From the NCBI GenBank assembly GCA_040877415.1, contig JBBDNV010000124.1, positions 1-17,868 of the forward strand: a stretch of 17,868 bases of DNA, given 5' to 3'. This stretch comes from JBBDNV01 sp040877415 (GTDB taxonomy: Bacteria > Planctomycetota > Planctomycetia > Pirellulales > PALSA-1355). This document shows positions 1-9,273 of the stretch, one piece after another (the stretch's first letter is position 1; every line of letters starts with the position of its first letter). A program made the position numbers and the translations under genes. Below the pieces are notes generated by a model. It was given only the letters and a program-made list of their open reading frames with translations, was not told where the DNA came from and did not search any database.

Positions 1-212
1 CAATCCCAACCTTGTAACCAATTTCAGAAACCCTGCAAACCGCAGGCTGCACCCCGCCCGACCAACACACTGTTATTCCGATTGCCATGTCGGGCGCGAG
101 CGGGTATCCTTGACCGGCTCGGGGCGAATGGGGGCCGGTTTGGCCGGTGAGAGGGCTTGGGGCCTTCGAGTTCGTCTCTTTCCGCCAAGACACGCGAGAA
201 AAAAGTCCTCTC

Positions 213-350
213 ATGAGAACCCGCCCGCGTAGCAAGTTCGTAAAGGAGCTGAAGGCCCGGCGCTGTCCGAAATGTGGGGCGAACGTCAATCCACAGCGGA
301 AACGCTGCCGGCGTTGCAGCTCAGAGCTCCTGAACCGGCCAAAGAAATAG
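213..350 (+). CDS. Small zinc-ribbon protein, resembles archaeal eL40
   Basis: A 45-residue, strongly basic protein with two CxxC knuckles, CPKC at 18-21 and CRRC at 32-35, separated by ten residues, and an RPKK tail. This should fold as one treble-clef or zinc ribbon binding a single zinc ion. From memory, archaeal ribosomal protein eL40 has the same C-x2-C-x10-C-x2-C spacing, a KCGA after the first knuckle, CRRC as the second and a basic C-terminus, so a ribosome- or RNA-binding role is possible but is inference. The ATG at 213 was chosen because residues upstream of it, from a GTG at 147, have no zinc-ribbon character. No good Shine-Dalgarno sequence precedes either start. A 216-bp gap separates it from the kinase gene. 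It could equally be an unrelated small ribbon of unknown function. Confidence 0.7.
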   Translation: MRTRPRSKFVKELKARRCPKCGANVNPQRKRCRRCSSELLNRPKK

Positions 351-467
351 TCTCTTCCCGGTGTCCGCCCCCGGTCGGCATTCGGGCCTTTGCACGGGCC
401 GAGCGGAATCATCGTAACTCGTTTTAAGACCACCGCTTGCGCAAGAGAGGGTGAGTCTCAAGCCGCA

Positions 468-496
468 TTGCCCGCTCGGCCCTGAATCCTTATACT
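468..496 (+). promoter_or_regulatory. Candidate sigma70 promoter for the ROK kinase gene
   Basis: TTGCCC at 468-473 (4 of 6 matches to the -35 consensus) and TATACT at 491-496 (5 of 6 to the -10) are separated by 17 bases. They end about 70 bases before the kinase ATG. This is a match by eye only. Confidence 0.4.
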
Positions 497-566
497 TCCC
501 CGAGCTTGCGCTGTCTTCGAAATCACGCACGTCCGGTTCGTCGATCGTTCGACCAAGCGACCCGCC

Positions 567-1625
567 ATGGCCCACTCCCGGCAGTTGATTCCGCTGGCCC
601 AGGCGCGGGCGCCCTTTTTTGTCGGCGTGGACGTGGGCGGGACCAACATCAAGATTGGCACCGTCGACGACCAAGGCCGTCCGCTGAGCTGGACCAGCAT
701 CGAGACGGACCAAGAAAAAGGACCCAAGGACGCCATGGCCCGGGTCAATCTGGCGTTAAAAGGGGTCATCGCCGAGGCGGGGCTCGAGCGGGGCGCCATC
801 GCCCGGGTCGGGCTGGGCACGCCCGGGACGATGGACGTCGCCCGCGGTATCCTGCTCGAGCCGGGGAACCTGCCCGAGTGGTGGCATTTTCCGATTCGGG
901 ACGAGCTCGATCGGGCCTGTGGAATGCCGGTCACGTTTGCCAACGACGCCCGCAGCGCCGCTTACGGCGAATACTGGGTCGGCAGCGGCCGGGTGTTGCA
1001 CAGTATGATCCTGTTGACGCTCGGCACAGGCGTGGGAGGGGGAATCGTGATCGGAGACCTTTTGGTGGAAGGCGAACACAGTGCGGGATCGGAGCTCGGG
1101 CACTTGATTATCGACTATCATGACGATGCCCGGCTCTGTTCGTGCGGACGTCGCGGGCACATTGAGGCGTATTGCAGCGCGACGTCGGTCGTCAAACGGA
1201 CCCAGGAGGCCCTGGAAACCGGCCGTGCCAGCTCGCTCGGCGGGCGGATCGCCGCGGGCGAAGAGCTGACGTCGCTCATGATCGACCAGGAAGCCGAGAA
1301 AGGCGACGCGCTCGCGCTTGCGATCATCCTGGATACGGCCCGCTACCTGGGCATCGGCATCGCTTCGGCGATGCACGCCGTCGATCCGAGCGGCGTGGTG
1401 ATCGGCGGGGCGATGACCTTCGGCGAGCACGAGACGGCCACGGGCCGCAAGTTTCTGGCGCGCGTCAAGCAGGAAGTCGCGGCCCGCGCGCTGCCGGCGC
1501 TGGCCGAACAAACGACGATCGATTTCGCCACCTTGGGAGGCGACGCCGGGTTTATCGGCGCGGCTGGACTGGCGCGGCGCGATTATTTGCGGAAACGGAA
1601 TAAGGGTCAAAAGAGCACTGCTTGA
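567..1625 (+). CDS. ROK-family sugar kinase (probable glucokinase)
   Basis: A 352-residue cytoplasmic kinase of the ROK family, expected to phosphorylate glucose or a related hexose with ATP; the substrate cannot be fixed from sequence. Visible landmarks in order: the phosphate-binding DVGGTN at 22-27, the GTPGTMD stretch near 84-90, the catalytic Asp in FANDA (D127), the second phosphate loop TLGTGVGGG at 151-159, E176 and H179 in the SELGH motif, and the zinc motif CSCG-x2-GH-x-E at 191-200. The usual third Cys of that zinc motif is His here (H198), which could still bind zinc. Length is slightly above the usual 300-330 residues because of a short N-terminal extension. The ATG at 567 is the only plausible start. 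It lies 75 bp upstream of lepA on the same strand, with no obvious functional link. Confidence 0.92.
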   Translation: MAHSRQLIPLAQARAPFFVGVDVGGTNIKIGTVDDQGRPLSWTSIETDQEKGPKDAMARVNLALKGVIAEAGLERGAIARVGLGTPGTMDVARGILLEPGNLPEWWHFPIRDELDRACGMPVTFANDARSAAYGEYWVGSGRVLHSMILLTLGTGVGGGIVIGDLLVEGEHSAGSELGHLIIDYHDDARLCSCGRRGHIEAYCSATSVVKRTQEALETGRASSLGGRIAAGEELTSLMIDQEAEKGDALALAIILDTARYLGIGIASAMHAVDPSGVVIGGAMTFGEHETATGRKFLARVKQEVAARALPALAEQTTIDFATLGGDAGFIGAAGLARRDYLRKRNKGQKSTA

Positions 1626-1700
1626 CAAGCGAGCAGTGGCACGCTGAAACAGCACGGGTGGACGAGCCACCCGTTGACGAACGACAAACGAAAACGCTTC

Positions 1701-3512
<1,812 letters not shown>

Positions 3513-3536
3513 CCAAGAACCGGACGCGAACAGAGC

Positions 3537-4829
3537 ATGCCGCCGAACGCAACCCATTCGTCGCCGAGTCAAGCGAGCGCCAAGCGCGCCGCGCGCAGTC
3601 TGGTCGGGGCCTTGGTGGGCTTGGCGCTAGCGGCCACGCTGGTCAACACGTGGGTCGTCGAAGGCCTGTTCGTTCCGCTGGTGGTCAGCGGCGGTTCCAT
3701 GGCCCCCGCCCTGTTGGGGGCGCATCGCCGTTGGCGGTGTGACGAGTGCGGACGAACCTTTGCGTGCAACCTGGAGTCGCTGCCGGCCGACGGTGCTGCC
3801 GCCACTTGTCCCCACTGCGGCGCACCGAACGATCAGAACCGCGGCGTCGACGCGCCGGGCGACCGCGTCCTGGTCGATCGCTCGGCGTTTTGCTGGCGGC
3901 CGCCGCGGCGGTGGGAAACCGTCGTCGTGCGCTCGCCGGAAAATCCCGACGTGCTGTGCGTCAAGCGCGTGGTCGGCCTGCCGGGCGAGTTGATCGACGT
4001 CGACGAGGGCGACGTTCTAGTGGACGGCGCCGTTGCCCGCAAAGATCTCGCCGCGCTGCGCGCGATGGCCGTCTCCGTTTCCGGCCCCAACGCGACCGAG
4101 CGCTGGCGGGGGGACGCCCAGACGTGGCGCCTGGAGGACGGATGGTTTGTGCACGACGGCCGCGGGGGCGAATCGATCGATTGGCTCTCGTACCGTCACG
4201 CGGAGCATTCGGTGCGCCGCGCGCGCGGCGCAGGGCAATCGATCCTCGACGCCAGCGCCTATGACCAGAACGAGTCTCGGCTGCTCAACGAAGTGGACGA
4301 CGTCATGCTGCGCTGCGACATTCAGGCGGCGGGAGCCGGCTTCGTTCACGTGCGCGCAAGGTGCCGCGGCGACGATTTTCAATTCAAGCTCGACACGGCT
4401 TCCGGCGAGCTCGAACTCGCTCACAACGGCCGGATGGCACGCAGGTTTGCCGCGGACGATTTGCTGAACCCAGAGCGAAGGCCGTCGCGACTGGAATTCG
4501 TCGTGGCCGACCGCCGCGTGCAATTCGCGCTGGCCGGGCGAGTGGTGGCGCAGTACGATTACGAGCCGGCGAATGTTTCGCCCTGCGTCGGCAAGCGCGT
4601 GCTGGCCGTCGGCGCGCGAGGCGCCAGGGTCCGCGTGCGGAAGCTGGAGGTGTCGCGCGACGTGTACTATACGGCCGATCCCGCGGGCCACGCGGCCCAA
4701 TATCGGCTCGGCGAACGAGAATACTTTCTGTTGGGCGACAACAGCCCTCACTCGCTGGACAGCCGCGTCTGGTTGCCGCGCGGCCGCGTATCGGCGAGCT
4801 TGTTGTTGGGCCCGGCGCTGGCGTGGTAA
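3537..4829 (+). CDS. lepB: Signal peptidase I, divergent shorter paralog 1
   Basis: A 430-residue S26 signal peptidase I, first of three in a row. One membrane segment (about 22-48) places the rest outside the membrane. The catalytic Ser is S54 in SGGSMAP, the general-base Lys is K143 in VKRVVGLPGE, and the last box is GDNSPHSLDSR at 400-410. Two insertions interrupt the fold. The first is a four-cysteine ribbon (C68, C71, C91, C94) right after the Ser box. The second is a beta-rich stretch (about 165-380) resembling a concanavalin/LamG-type sandwich, ending in a RDVYYTAD motif shared with the other two copies. Compared with them this insert is much shorter, the Ser box reads VVSGGSMAPAL rather than IPTGSMAPTL, and the protein stops about 20 residues after the last box, lacking their GFIR tail. 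All catalytic residues remain, so it is probably active, perhaps with different substrates. Confidence 0.88.
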   Translation: MPPNATHSSPSQASAKRAARSLVGALVGLALAATLVNTWVVEGLFVPLVVSGGSMAPALLGAHRRWRCDECGRTFACNLESLPADGAAATCPHCGAPNDQNRGVDAPGDRVLVDRSAFCWRPPRRWETVVVRSPENPDVLCVKRVVGLPGELIDVDEGDVLVDGAVARKDLAALRAMAVSVSGPNATERWRGDAQTWRLEDGWFVHDGRGGESIDWLSYRHAEHSVRRARGAGQSILDASAYDQNESRLLNEVDDVMLRCDIQAAGAGFVHVRARCRGDDFQFKLDTASGELELAHNGRMARRFAADDLLNPERRPSRLEFVVADRRVQFALAGRVVAQYDYEPANVSPCVGKRVLAVGARGARVRVRKLEVSRDVYYTADPAGHAAQYRLGEREYFLLGDNSPHSLDSRVWLPRGRVSASLLLGPALAW

Positions 4830-4891
4830 TCTCCAAGGGCGAAGGCCGGCGCGCAGCGCGTGGCGAAGGAAATCAATTCAACTCAACTGCC

Positions 4892-6664
4892 ATGGCCAAG
4901 AGAAAATCGACCGCCACGAAATCGGAAAAGCCGCCCAGGAAGCAAGCCGAGCTAGCTGCGGCCCCTTCGCGCCGGTGGTTTTCGGCCAAGGCGATTCGAG
5001 AGGCGGTCGAAGCGGTCGTGGTGGCGTTCATTCTGGCCTTCCTGTTTCGCACCTTTGAGGCCGAAGCTTTCGTGATTCCCACCGGCTCGATGGCCCCGAC
5101 CTTAATGGGCGCGCACAAGGACCTGTACTGCGCCGAATGCGGATATCAGTACCGGGCCGGCGCCAGCAGCGAGGAGGACCAGCTCGCCGAGCAGCGGGGG
5201 CGCCAAGCCGCCGGAGTGCCGGTGGTGAGCGTCACCTGCCCGATGTGCCGCTACATGGCCAACGTGGGTCCCGGGCACGATCATCCGACGTACGGCGGAG
5301 ACCGCATTCTGGTCAGCAAGCTCGCCTACGAATTCGGCGAGCCCAAGCGCTGGGACATCATCGTGTTCAAATTCCCGGCCGAGGCCCAGACGAACTACAT
5401 CAAGCGCTGCGTCGGGCTGCCGAGCGAGACGCTGCGCATCTGGCACGGCGACCTGCACGTCAAGCCTCCCGGAGGGGACGCGTTTGCGCTCACGCGCCGC
5501 GAGCCGCGGGAGCTGCGCGCGATGGCGCAAATCGTGTACGACAACGACTACGTGGTCGACGCGATGACCAAGGCCGGCTGGCCGCTGCGCTGGCAGGCCT
5601 GGCCGTCGGGTGCTCCGGGCGCCCTTAATTGGACTTCCAGCGACGGAGGCCGGTCGTTTTCGATCGCCAGGCAAGCGCCGGGCATTCAATGGCTGCGGTA
5701 CCGGCACTTCGCGCCGTCGCTCTACGATTGGCAAGCCCTGAAGCGGGGTCGCGCTGCGCGCGACGGGGCGAAGCCCCTTTTGATCACCGATTTCTACGCC
5801 TACGACACCAGCATCGATCGCAACAAGCCGCCGGATCAGGCCCGCGTGCTCGGGCTGCACTGGGTCGGCGACTTGCTGGTGGAATGCGAATTGGAATCCG
5901 CCGACGGCAAGGGAACGGCCCTTTTAGACCTGGTCAAAGGGGGCCGGCACTTCCGCTGCGAATTGAATCTTGAAACGGGCCAGTCGCGGCTGGCGATCGA
6001 CGGATTGCCGAACTATCGGCCAAAGGCACAAACGGGCGCGCGCGGTGCCGGCGGCCATCACGTGGCGTTTGCCAACATCGACCGGCAGTTGGTGTTGTGG
6101 GTCGACGGCTCGCCCGTGGCATTCGACGGCCCGACGGACTACGAACCGTTGGACAACGAAAATCCCCGGTCGACGCCGGACGATCCTTTGGACCTGGCGC
6201 CGGCGGGGATCGGCTCGCAATCGGCGGCCCTTTCGGTCAGCCATATTCGATTGTGGCGCGACATCTATTACATCGCGGCGCGCAGCGACCCGGCGCGACG
6301 CGACCAGAATCTTCCGTCGGACTACACGGGACAAGCGCGGCAAATCGCCGACATGAACTACCGCCAACTGCTGCGCTTTCTATCGACGCCCGAGCTGTGG
6401 GAGCCGCCGGGCCGGGAAAGCCCGTTCGACGAGCGGCGCGACGCGGTGTTTACGCTCAAGGCCGATCAGTTTTTCATGCTGGGGGACAACAGCCCCATGA
6501 GCCTGGACGCCCGGCTCTGGACCGACGAGAAATTCGTCTCGCGCGAGTTGTTGATCGGCCGGGCGCTCGTGATCTTTTGGCCGCACTCGTTTGACCGAAT
6601 TCCGGGCACGAGCATTCCGTTTCCGTTCTTTCCGAACTTCGCCAGAATGGGCTTCATCAGGTAA
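4892..6664 (+). CDS. lepB: Signal peptidase I with zinc-ribbon and lectin-like inserts, paralog 2
   Basis: A 590-residue signal peptidase I, about twice the usual length. A charged cytoplasmic head (1-35) is followed by one membrane helix (about 38-54). The catalytic Ser is S66 (IPTGSMAPTL), the catalytic Lys is K171 (YIKRCVGLPSE), and the last box is GDNSPMSLDAR at 531-541, where DSR has become DAR. A ribbon with C80, C83, C116 and C119 follows the Ser box. Between the Lys box and the last box lies an insert of about 340 residues. Its second half (about 325-462) shows alternating beta strands typical of a concanavalin-like sandwich, including the strand LVLWVDGSPVAF and a closing RDIYYIA. 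The ATG at 4892 was chosen because it directly precedes the basic head; the frame stays open further upstream only inside paralog 1. It lies 62 bp after paralog 1 and 10 bp before paralog 3, so one transcript is likely. Confidence 0.92.
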   Translation: MAKRKSTATKSEKPPRKQAELAAAPSRRWFSAKAIREAVEAVVVAFILAFLFRTFEAEAFVIPTGSMAPTLMGAHKDLYCAECGYQYRAGASSEEDQLAEQRGRQAAGVPVVSVTCPMCRYMANVGPGHDHPTYGGDRILVSKLAYEFGEPKRWDIIVFKFPAEAQTNYIKRCVGLPSETLRIWHGDLHVKPPGGDAFALTRREPRELRAMAQIVYDNDYVVDAMTKAGWPLRWQAWPSGAPGALNWTSSDGGRSFSIARQAPGIQWLRYRHFAPSLYDWQALKRGRAARDGAKPLLITDFYAYDTSIDRNKPPDQARVLGLHWVGDLLVECELESADGKGTALLDLVKGGRHFRCELNLETGQSRLAIDGLPNYRPKAQTGARGAGGHHVAFANIDRQLVLWVDGSPVAFDGPTDYEPLDNENPRSTPDDPLDLAPAGIGSQSAALSVSHIRLWRDIYYIAARSDPARRDQNLPSDYTGQARQIADMNYRQLLRFLSTPELWEPPGRESPFDERRDAVFTLKADQFFMLGDNSPMSLDARLWTDEKFVSRELLIGRALVIFWPHSFDRIPGTSIPFPFFPNFARMGFIR

Positions 6665-6674
6665 AATCGAACGT

Positions 6675-8447
6675 ATGACGCCATCCGCACTCCCACCGAC
6701 GCAGCCGTATTCGACCGAGAGCAATGCTGCCGCCGGGCCCGCCGCTGCGGCCGGCCATTCGTCCTCCGCGTCGCGCGGCATGCGCGAGACGGTCGAATCG
6801 ATTGCCATCGCCTTGGCGCTGGCGTTTCTGTTCAAGACGTTTGAAGCCGAGGCTTTCATGATCCCCACCGGCTCGATGGCCCCGACCCTGATGGGCCGCC
6901 ACAAGGACGTCGTGTGCGAGAAGTGCGGGTATCGCTATTCGGCCAGTTGCAGCGACGAGGCCGATCACAACGGGTACATACGGACCGATCCGGCGTACCA
7001 CGTGGTGGCCTGTACGTGCCCGCTGTGCCGTTACACGATGTCGGTCGATCCGTTTGGCGAGGGGAAGCAGGGCCGCGGCGCCAACCCCAGCTATAGCGGC
7101 GATCGGATTTGGGTCAGCAAAGTTCATTATCAGCTCACCGAACCGCGCCGATTCGACGTGATCGTGTTCCGCTATCCCTTCGAGGCGGAAACGTACTACA
7201 TCAAGCGCCTGGTGGGGCTGCCGGGCGAGACGTTGAAAATCTTTCACGGCGATCTGTTCGTCAAGCGGCCGGGCGATGATCAATTCTCGATCGTCCGCAA
7301 GCCGCCCGACAAGCTGCTGGCGATGGCCCAAACGGTGCACGACAGCGACTACGTCAGCCAGGAGCTGGTGAAACGCGACTGGCCGTCCCGCTGGCAGCCG
7401 TGGCCGCGGCACGACGGGGCCGGCGCGTGGCAGGCGTCCAAGGACACGAAAACCTACCGCACCGACGGGACAGCCAAGGGGGAGGTATGGATTCGATACG
7501 AGCACACGGTGCCGTCGGAGGCCAACTGGAAATACGATCATTGGCCGCCCGAATACGCGCCGCGGCCGCAGTTGATCACCGATTTCTATGCCTTTAACAC
7601 TCGGGAGCTGCGAAAGGATCCCTGGCCCACGCCCCACATGTTCGGGATGCATTGGGTCGGCGATTTGATTCTCGAATGCGAGTTGGACGTAAACAGCGAC
7701 GCGGGAAGCGCGCTGGTGGACATCGTCAAGGGCGGGCGCCATTTCGGATGCGCGATCGACGTGGCGAACGGCCGGGCGCGGCTTTCGATCGAAGGTCGGA
7801 GTGACTGGCAGCCGGCGGCCCAAACCGCGATTCGCGGGGCCGGCACGCATCGGGTGACGTTCGCCAACGCCGATCGGGAACTGCGATTGTGGATCGACGG
7901 CAAGTTGGTCGCGTTCGACCAGCCGACGACTTACGACGAATCGGACAACGAGCGGCCGCAAGCCAGCCTGCGCGATTCTGGCGATCTGGCCCCGCTGGGC
8001 GTCGGATCGAAGGGGGCGGCGTTGACGGTCAACCATCTGCGCGTACTGCGCGACATTTACTACATTGCCGACACCGCGGTCGGCCCGGGCGATCGGGTCC
8101 ACGATTATGGCGACTCGAGCGTCGTGCCGAACTTGAACCACGCGGAGCTGGCCGAGTTCTTCGCGTCGCCCGAGCGGTGGCTAAGCCCGGACGGCGGCAG
8201 CGTTTTCGACGGCCGGCAGGCGGTGACGTTTACGCTGGCGACCGACCAGTTTTTCGTGCTGGGCGACAACAGTCCGGCCAGCTCCGACGCCCGGCTGTGG
8301 CCGGGTCAACAATTCGTGGATCGCGAGCTGTTGGTGGGCAAGGCGCTGTTCGTCTATTGGCCGCATCCGCTGCGGCTGTTCATTCCGTTTAGCGACGTGT
8401 CGCTCGGCATCATCCCCAACATTGGCGAAATGGGATTCATACGTTAA
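6675..8447 (+). CDS. lepB: Signal peptidase I with zinc-ribbon and lectin-like inserts, paralog 3
   Basis: Also 590 residues and collinear with paralog 2, but clearly diverged, so this is an old duplication. A Pro/Ala/Ser-rich head (1-35) leads into one membrane helix (about 38-54). Catalytic Ser is S67 (IPTGSMAPTL), catalytic Lys K177 (YIKRLVGLPGE), and the last box GDNSPASSDAR runs 530-540. The ribbon cysteines are C81, C84, C115 and C118. The long insert has the same landmarks as paralog 2: a LLAMAQTVHDSDYV segment near 214-227, ITDFYAFNT near 301-309, HWVGDLILECEL near 326-337, VKGGRHF near 351-357 and RDIYYIA near 459-465. Both long copies end in PN-x4-MGFIR. The ATG at 6675 starts 10 bp after paralog 2; an upstream open stretch overlapping paralog 2 was rejected. 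The lptB-like gene follows 65 bp later. Confidence 0.92.
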   Translation: MTPSALPPTQPYSTESNAAAGPAAAAGHSSSASRGMRETVESIAIALALAFLFKTFEAEAFMIPTGSMAPTLMGRHKDVVCEKCGYRYSASCSDEADHNGYIRTDPAYHVVACTCPLCRYTMSVDPFGEGKQGRGANPSYSGDRIWVSKVHYQLTEPRRFDVIVFRYPFEAETYYIKRLVGLPGETLKIFHGDLFVKRPGDDQFSIVRKPPDKLLAMAQTVHDSDYVSQELVKRDWPSRWQPWPRHDGAGAWQASKDTKTYRTDGTAKGEVWIRYEHTVPSEANWKYDHWPPEYAPRPQLITDFYAFNTRELRKDPWPTPHMFGMHWVGDLILECELDVNSDAGSALVDIVKGGRHFGCAIDVANGRARLSIEGRSDWQPAAQTAIRGAGTHRVTFANADRELRLWIDGKLVAFDQPTTYDESDNERPQASLRDSGDLAPLGVGSKGAALTVNHLRVLRDIYYIADTAVGPGDRVHDYGDSSVVPNLNHAELAEFFASPERWLSPDGGSVFDGRQAVTFTLATDQFFVLGDNSPASSDARLWPGQQFVDRELLVGKALFVYWPHPLRLFIPFSDVSLGIIPNIGEMGFIR

Positions 8448-8512
8448 AAGTTGGCCGCCCCGCCGGCGATCGATCCGGCGGCGCGGGGCGCGAGGTCAGG
8501 GAGGACCGCAGC

Positions 8513-9235
8513 ATGGTCGTGCTCGAAGCGTTGGGATTGGTGAAGACCTACGGCCGGCGGCGCGTCGTCGACGGCGTCGACTTTCAGGTCGACGAGGGCG
8601 AGATCGTCGGACTCTTGGGACCCAACGGGGCCGGCAAGACGACCAGCTTCCGCATGACCTGCGGGCTCACCGAACCCGACGCCGGCCGGGTGATGCTCAA
8701 CGAAGCGGACGTCACCAATCTGCCCATGTACCAGCGGGCCCAACAGGGCATGGGCTATCTGGCGCAAGAGTCGAGCGTGTTTCGCAAGCTCTCGGTCGAA
8801 AACAACCTGCTGGGCGTGATGGAAATGCTCGGCATGGACCGCCGACAAAGGCGCAATCGCTGCGGCCAACTGCTCGACCAGTTTGACATCGCGCGGCTGC
8901 GAAAGTCCCGGGCCGATTCTCTATCGGGAGGCGAGCGCCGCCGGCTGGAGATCGCCCGCTCGCTGGTTTCCAACCCCAGGATCATCCTGCTCGACGAGCC
9001 GTTCACGGGCATCGATCCGGTGACGATCAACAGCATCCAGCGAATCATTCGCGACCTGAGCGAGCGGGGCATCTCGATCCTCATCACGGATCACCAGGTC
9101 CGTGAAACGCTGCAAATCACCGACCGCAGCTACGTGATCCGGGCCGGCGCCGTGTTGTGCCACGGGCGCCCCGACGAAGTGCTTGCCAACGCGGAAGCTC
9201 GCAAGTATTACTTCGGAGAAGGGATGGAGATTTAG
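8513..9235 (+). CDS. lptB: ABC transporter ATPase, LptB type
   Basis: A 240-residue stand-alone ATPase. By family resemblance it is LptB, the cytoplasmic motor that with LptF and LptG extracts lipopolysaccharide from the inner membrane; branched-chain amino-acid ATPases (LivF/LivG) are the close alternative. Walker A is GPNGAGKTT at 36-44, the Q-loop Q85, signature LSGGE at 137-141, Walker B IILLD with E162, and the H-loop H194. LptB-like features are the GYLAQESSVFRKLSV stretch after the Q-loop, the DEPFTGIDP motif and the ITDHQVRETL segment around the H-loop. A good Shine-Dalgarno (AGGGAGGA, 8498-8505) sits eight bases before the ATG and supports this start. The partner genes lptF, lptG, lptC and lptA are not in the window, so the assignment rests on sequence alone. 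Confidence 0.88.
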   Translation: MVVLEALGLVKTYGRRRVVDGVDFQVDEGEIVGLLGPNGAGKTTSFRMTCGLTEPDAGRVMLNEADVTNLPMYQRAQQGMGYLAQESSVFRKLSVENNLLGVMEMLGMDRRQRRNRCGQLLDQFDIARLRKSRADSLSGGERRRLEIARSLVSNPRIILLDEPFTGIDPVTINSIQRIIRDLSERGISILITDHQVRETLQITDRSYVIRAGAVLCHGRPDEVLANAEARKYYFGEGMEI

Positions 9236-9273
9236 CGCGCTGCCGCGTCGGCCCGCTCTGTTACAATCAAAGG

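Noticed and set aside
1622..1650. Perfect TTGACA before lepA as a promoter
   Set aside because: No acceptable -10 at 16-18 bases; the best candidate, TGAAAC, matches only 3 of 6.
4361..4891. Upstream in-frame extension of signal peptidase paralog 2
   Set aside because: It overlaps paralog 1 in another frame and is Arg/Ala-rich low-complexity; the ATG at 4892 begins the typical basic head before the membrane helix.
4833..4891. Frameshift or fusion of paralogs 1 and 2 into one large peptidase
   Set aside because: Paralog 1 has a clean stop at 4829 after a complete last box, and paralog 2 has its own membrane helix and catalytic Ser.
6657..8141. A 494-codon minus-strand frame opposite signal peptidase paralog 3
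   Set aside because: Antisense shadow of a gene with clear catalytic motifs; no recognisable protein features.
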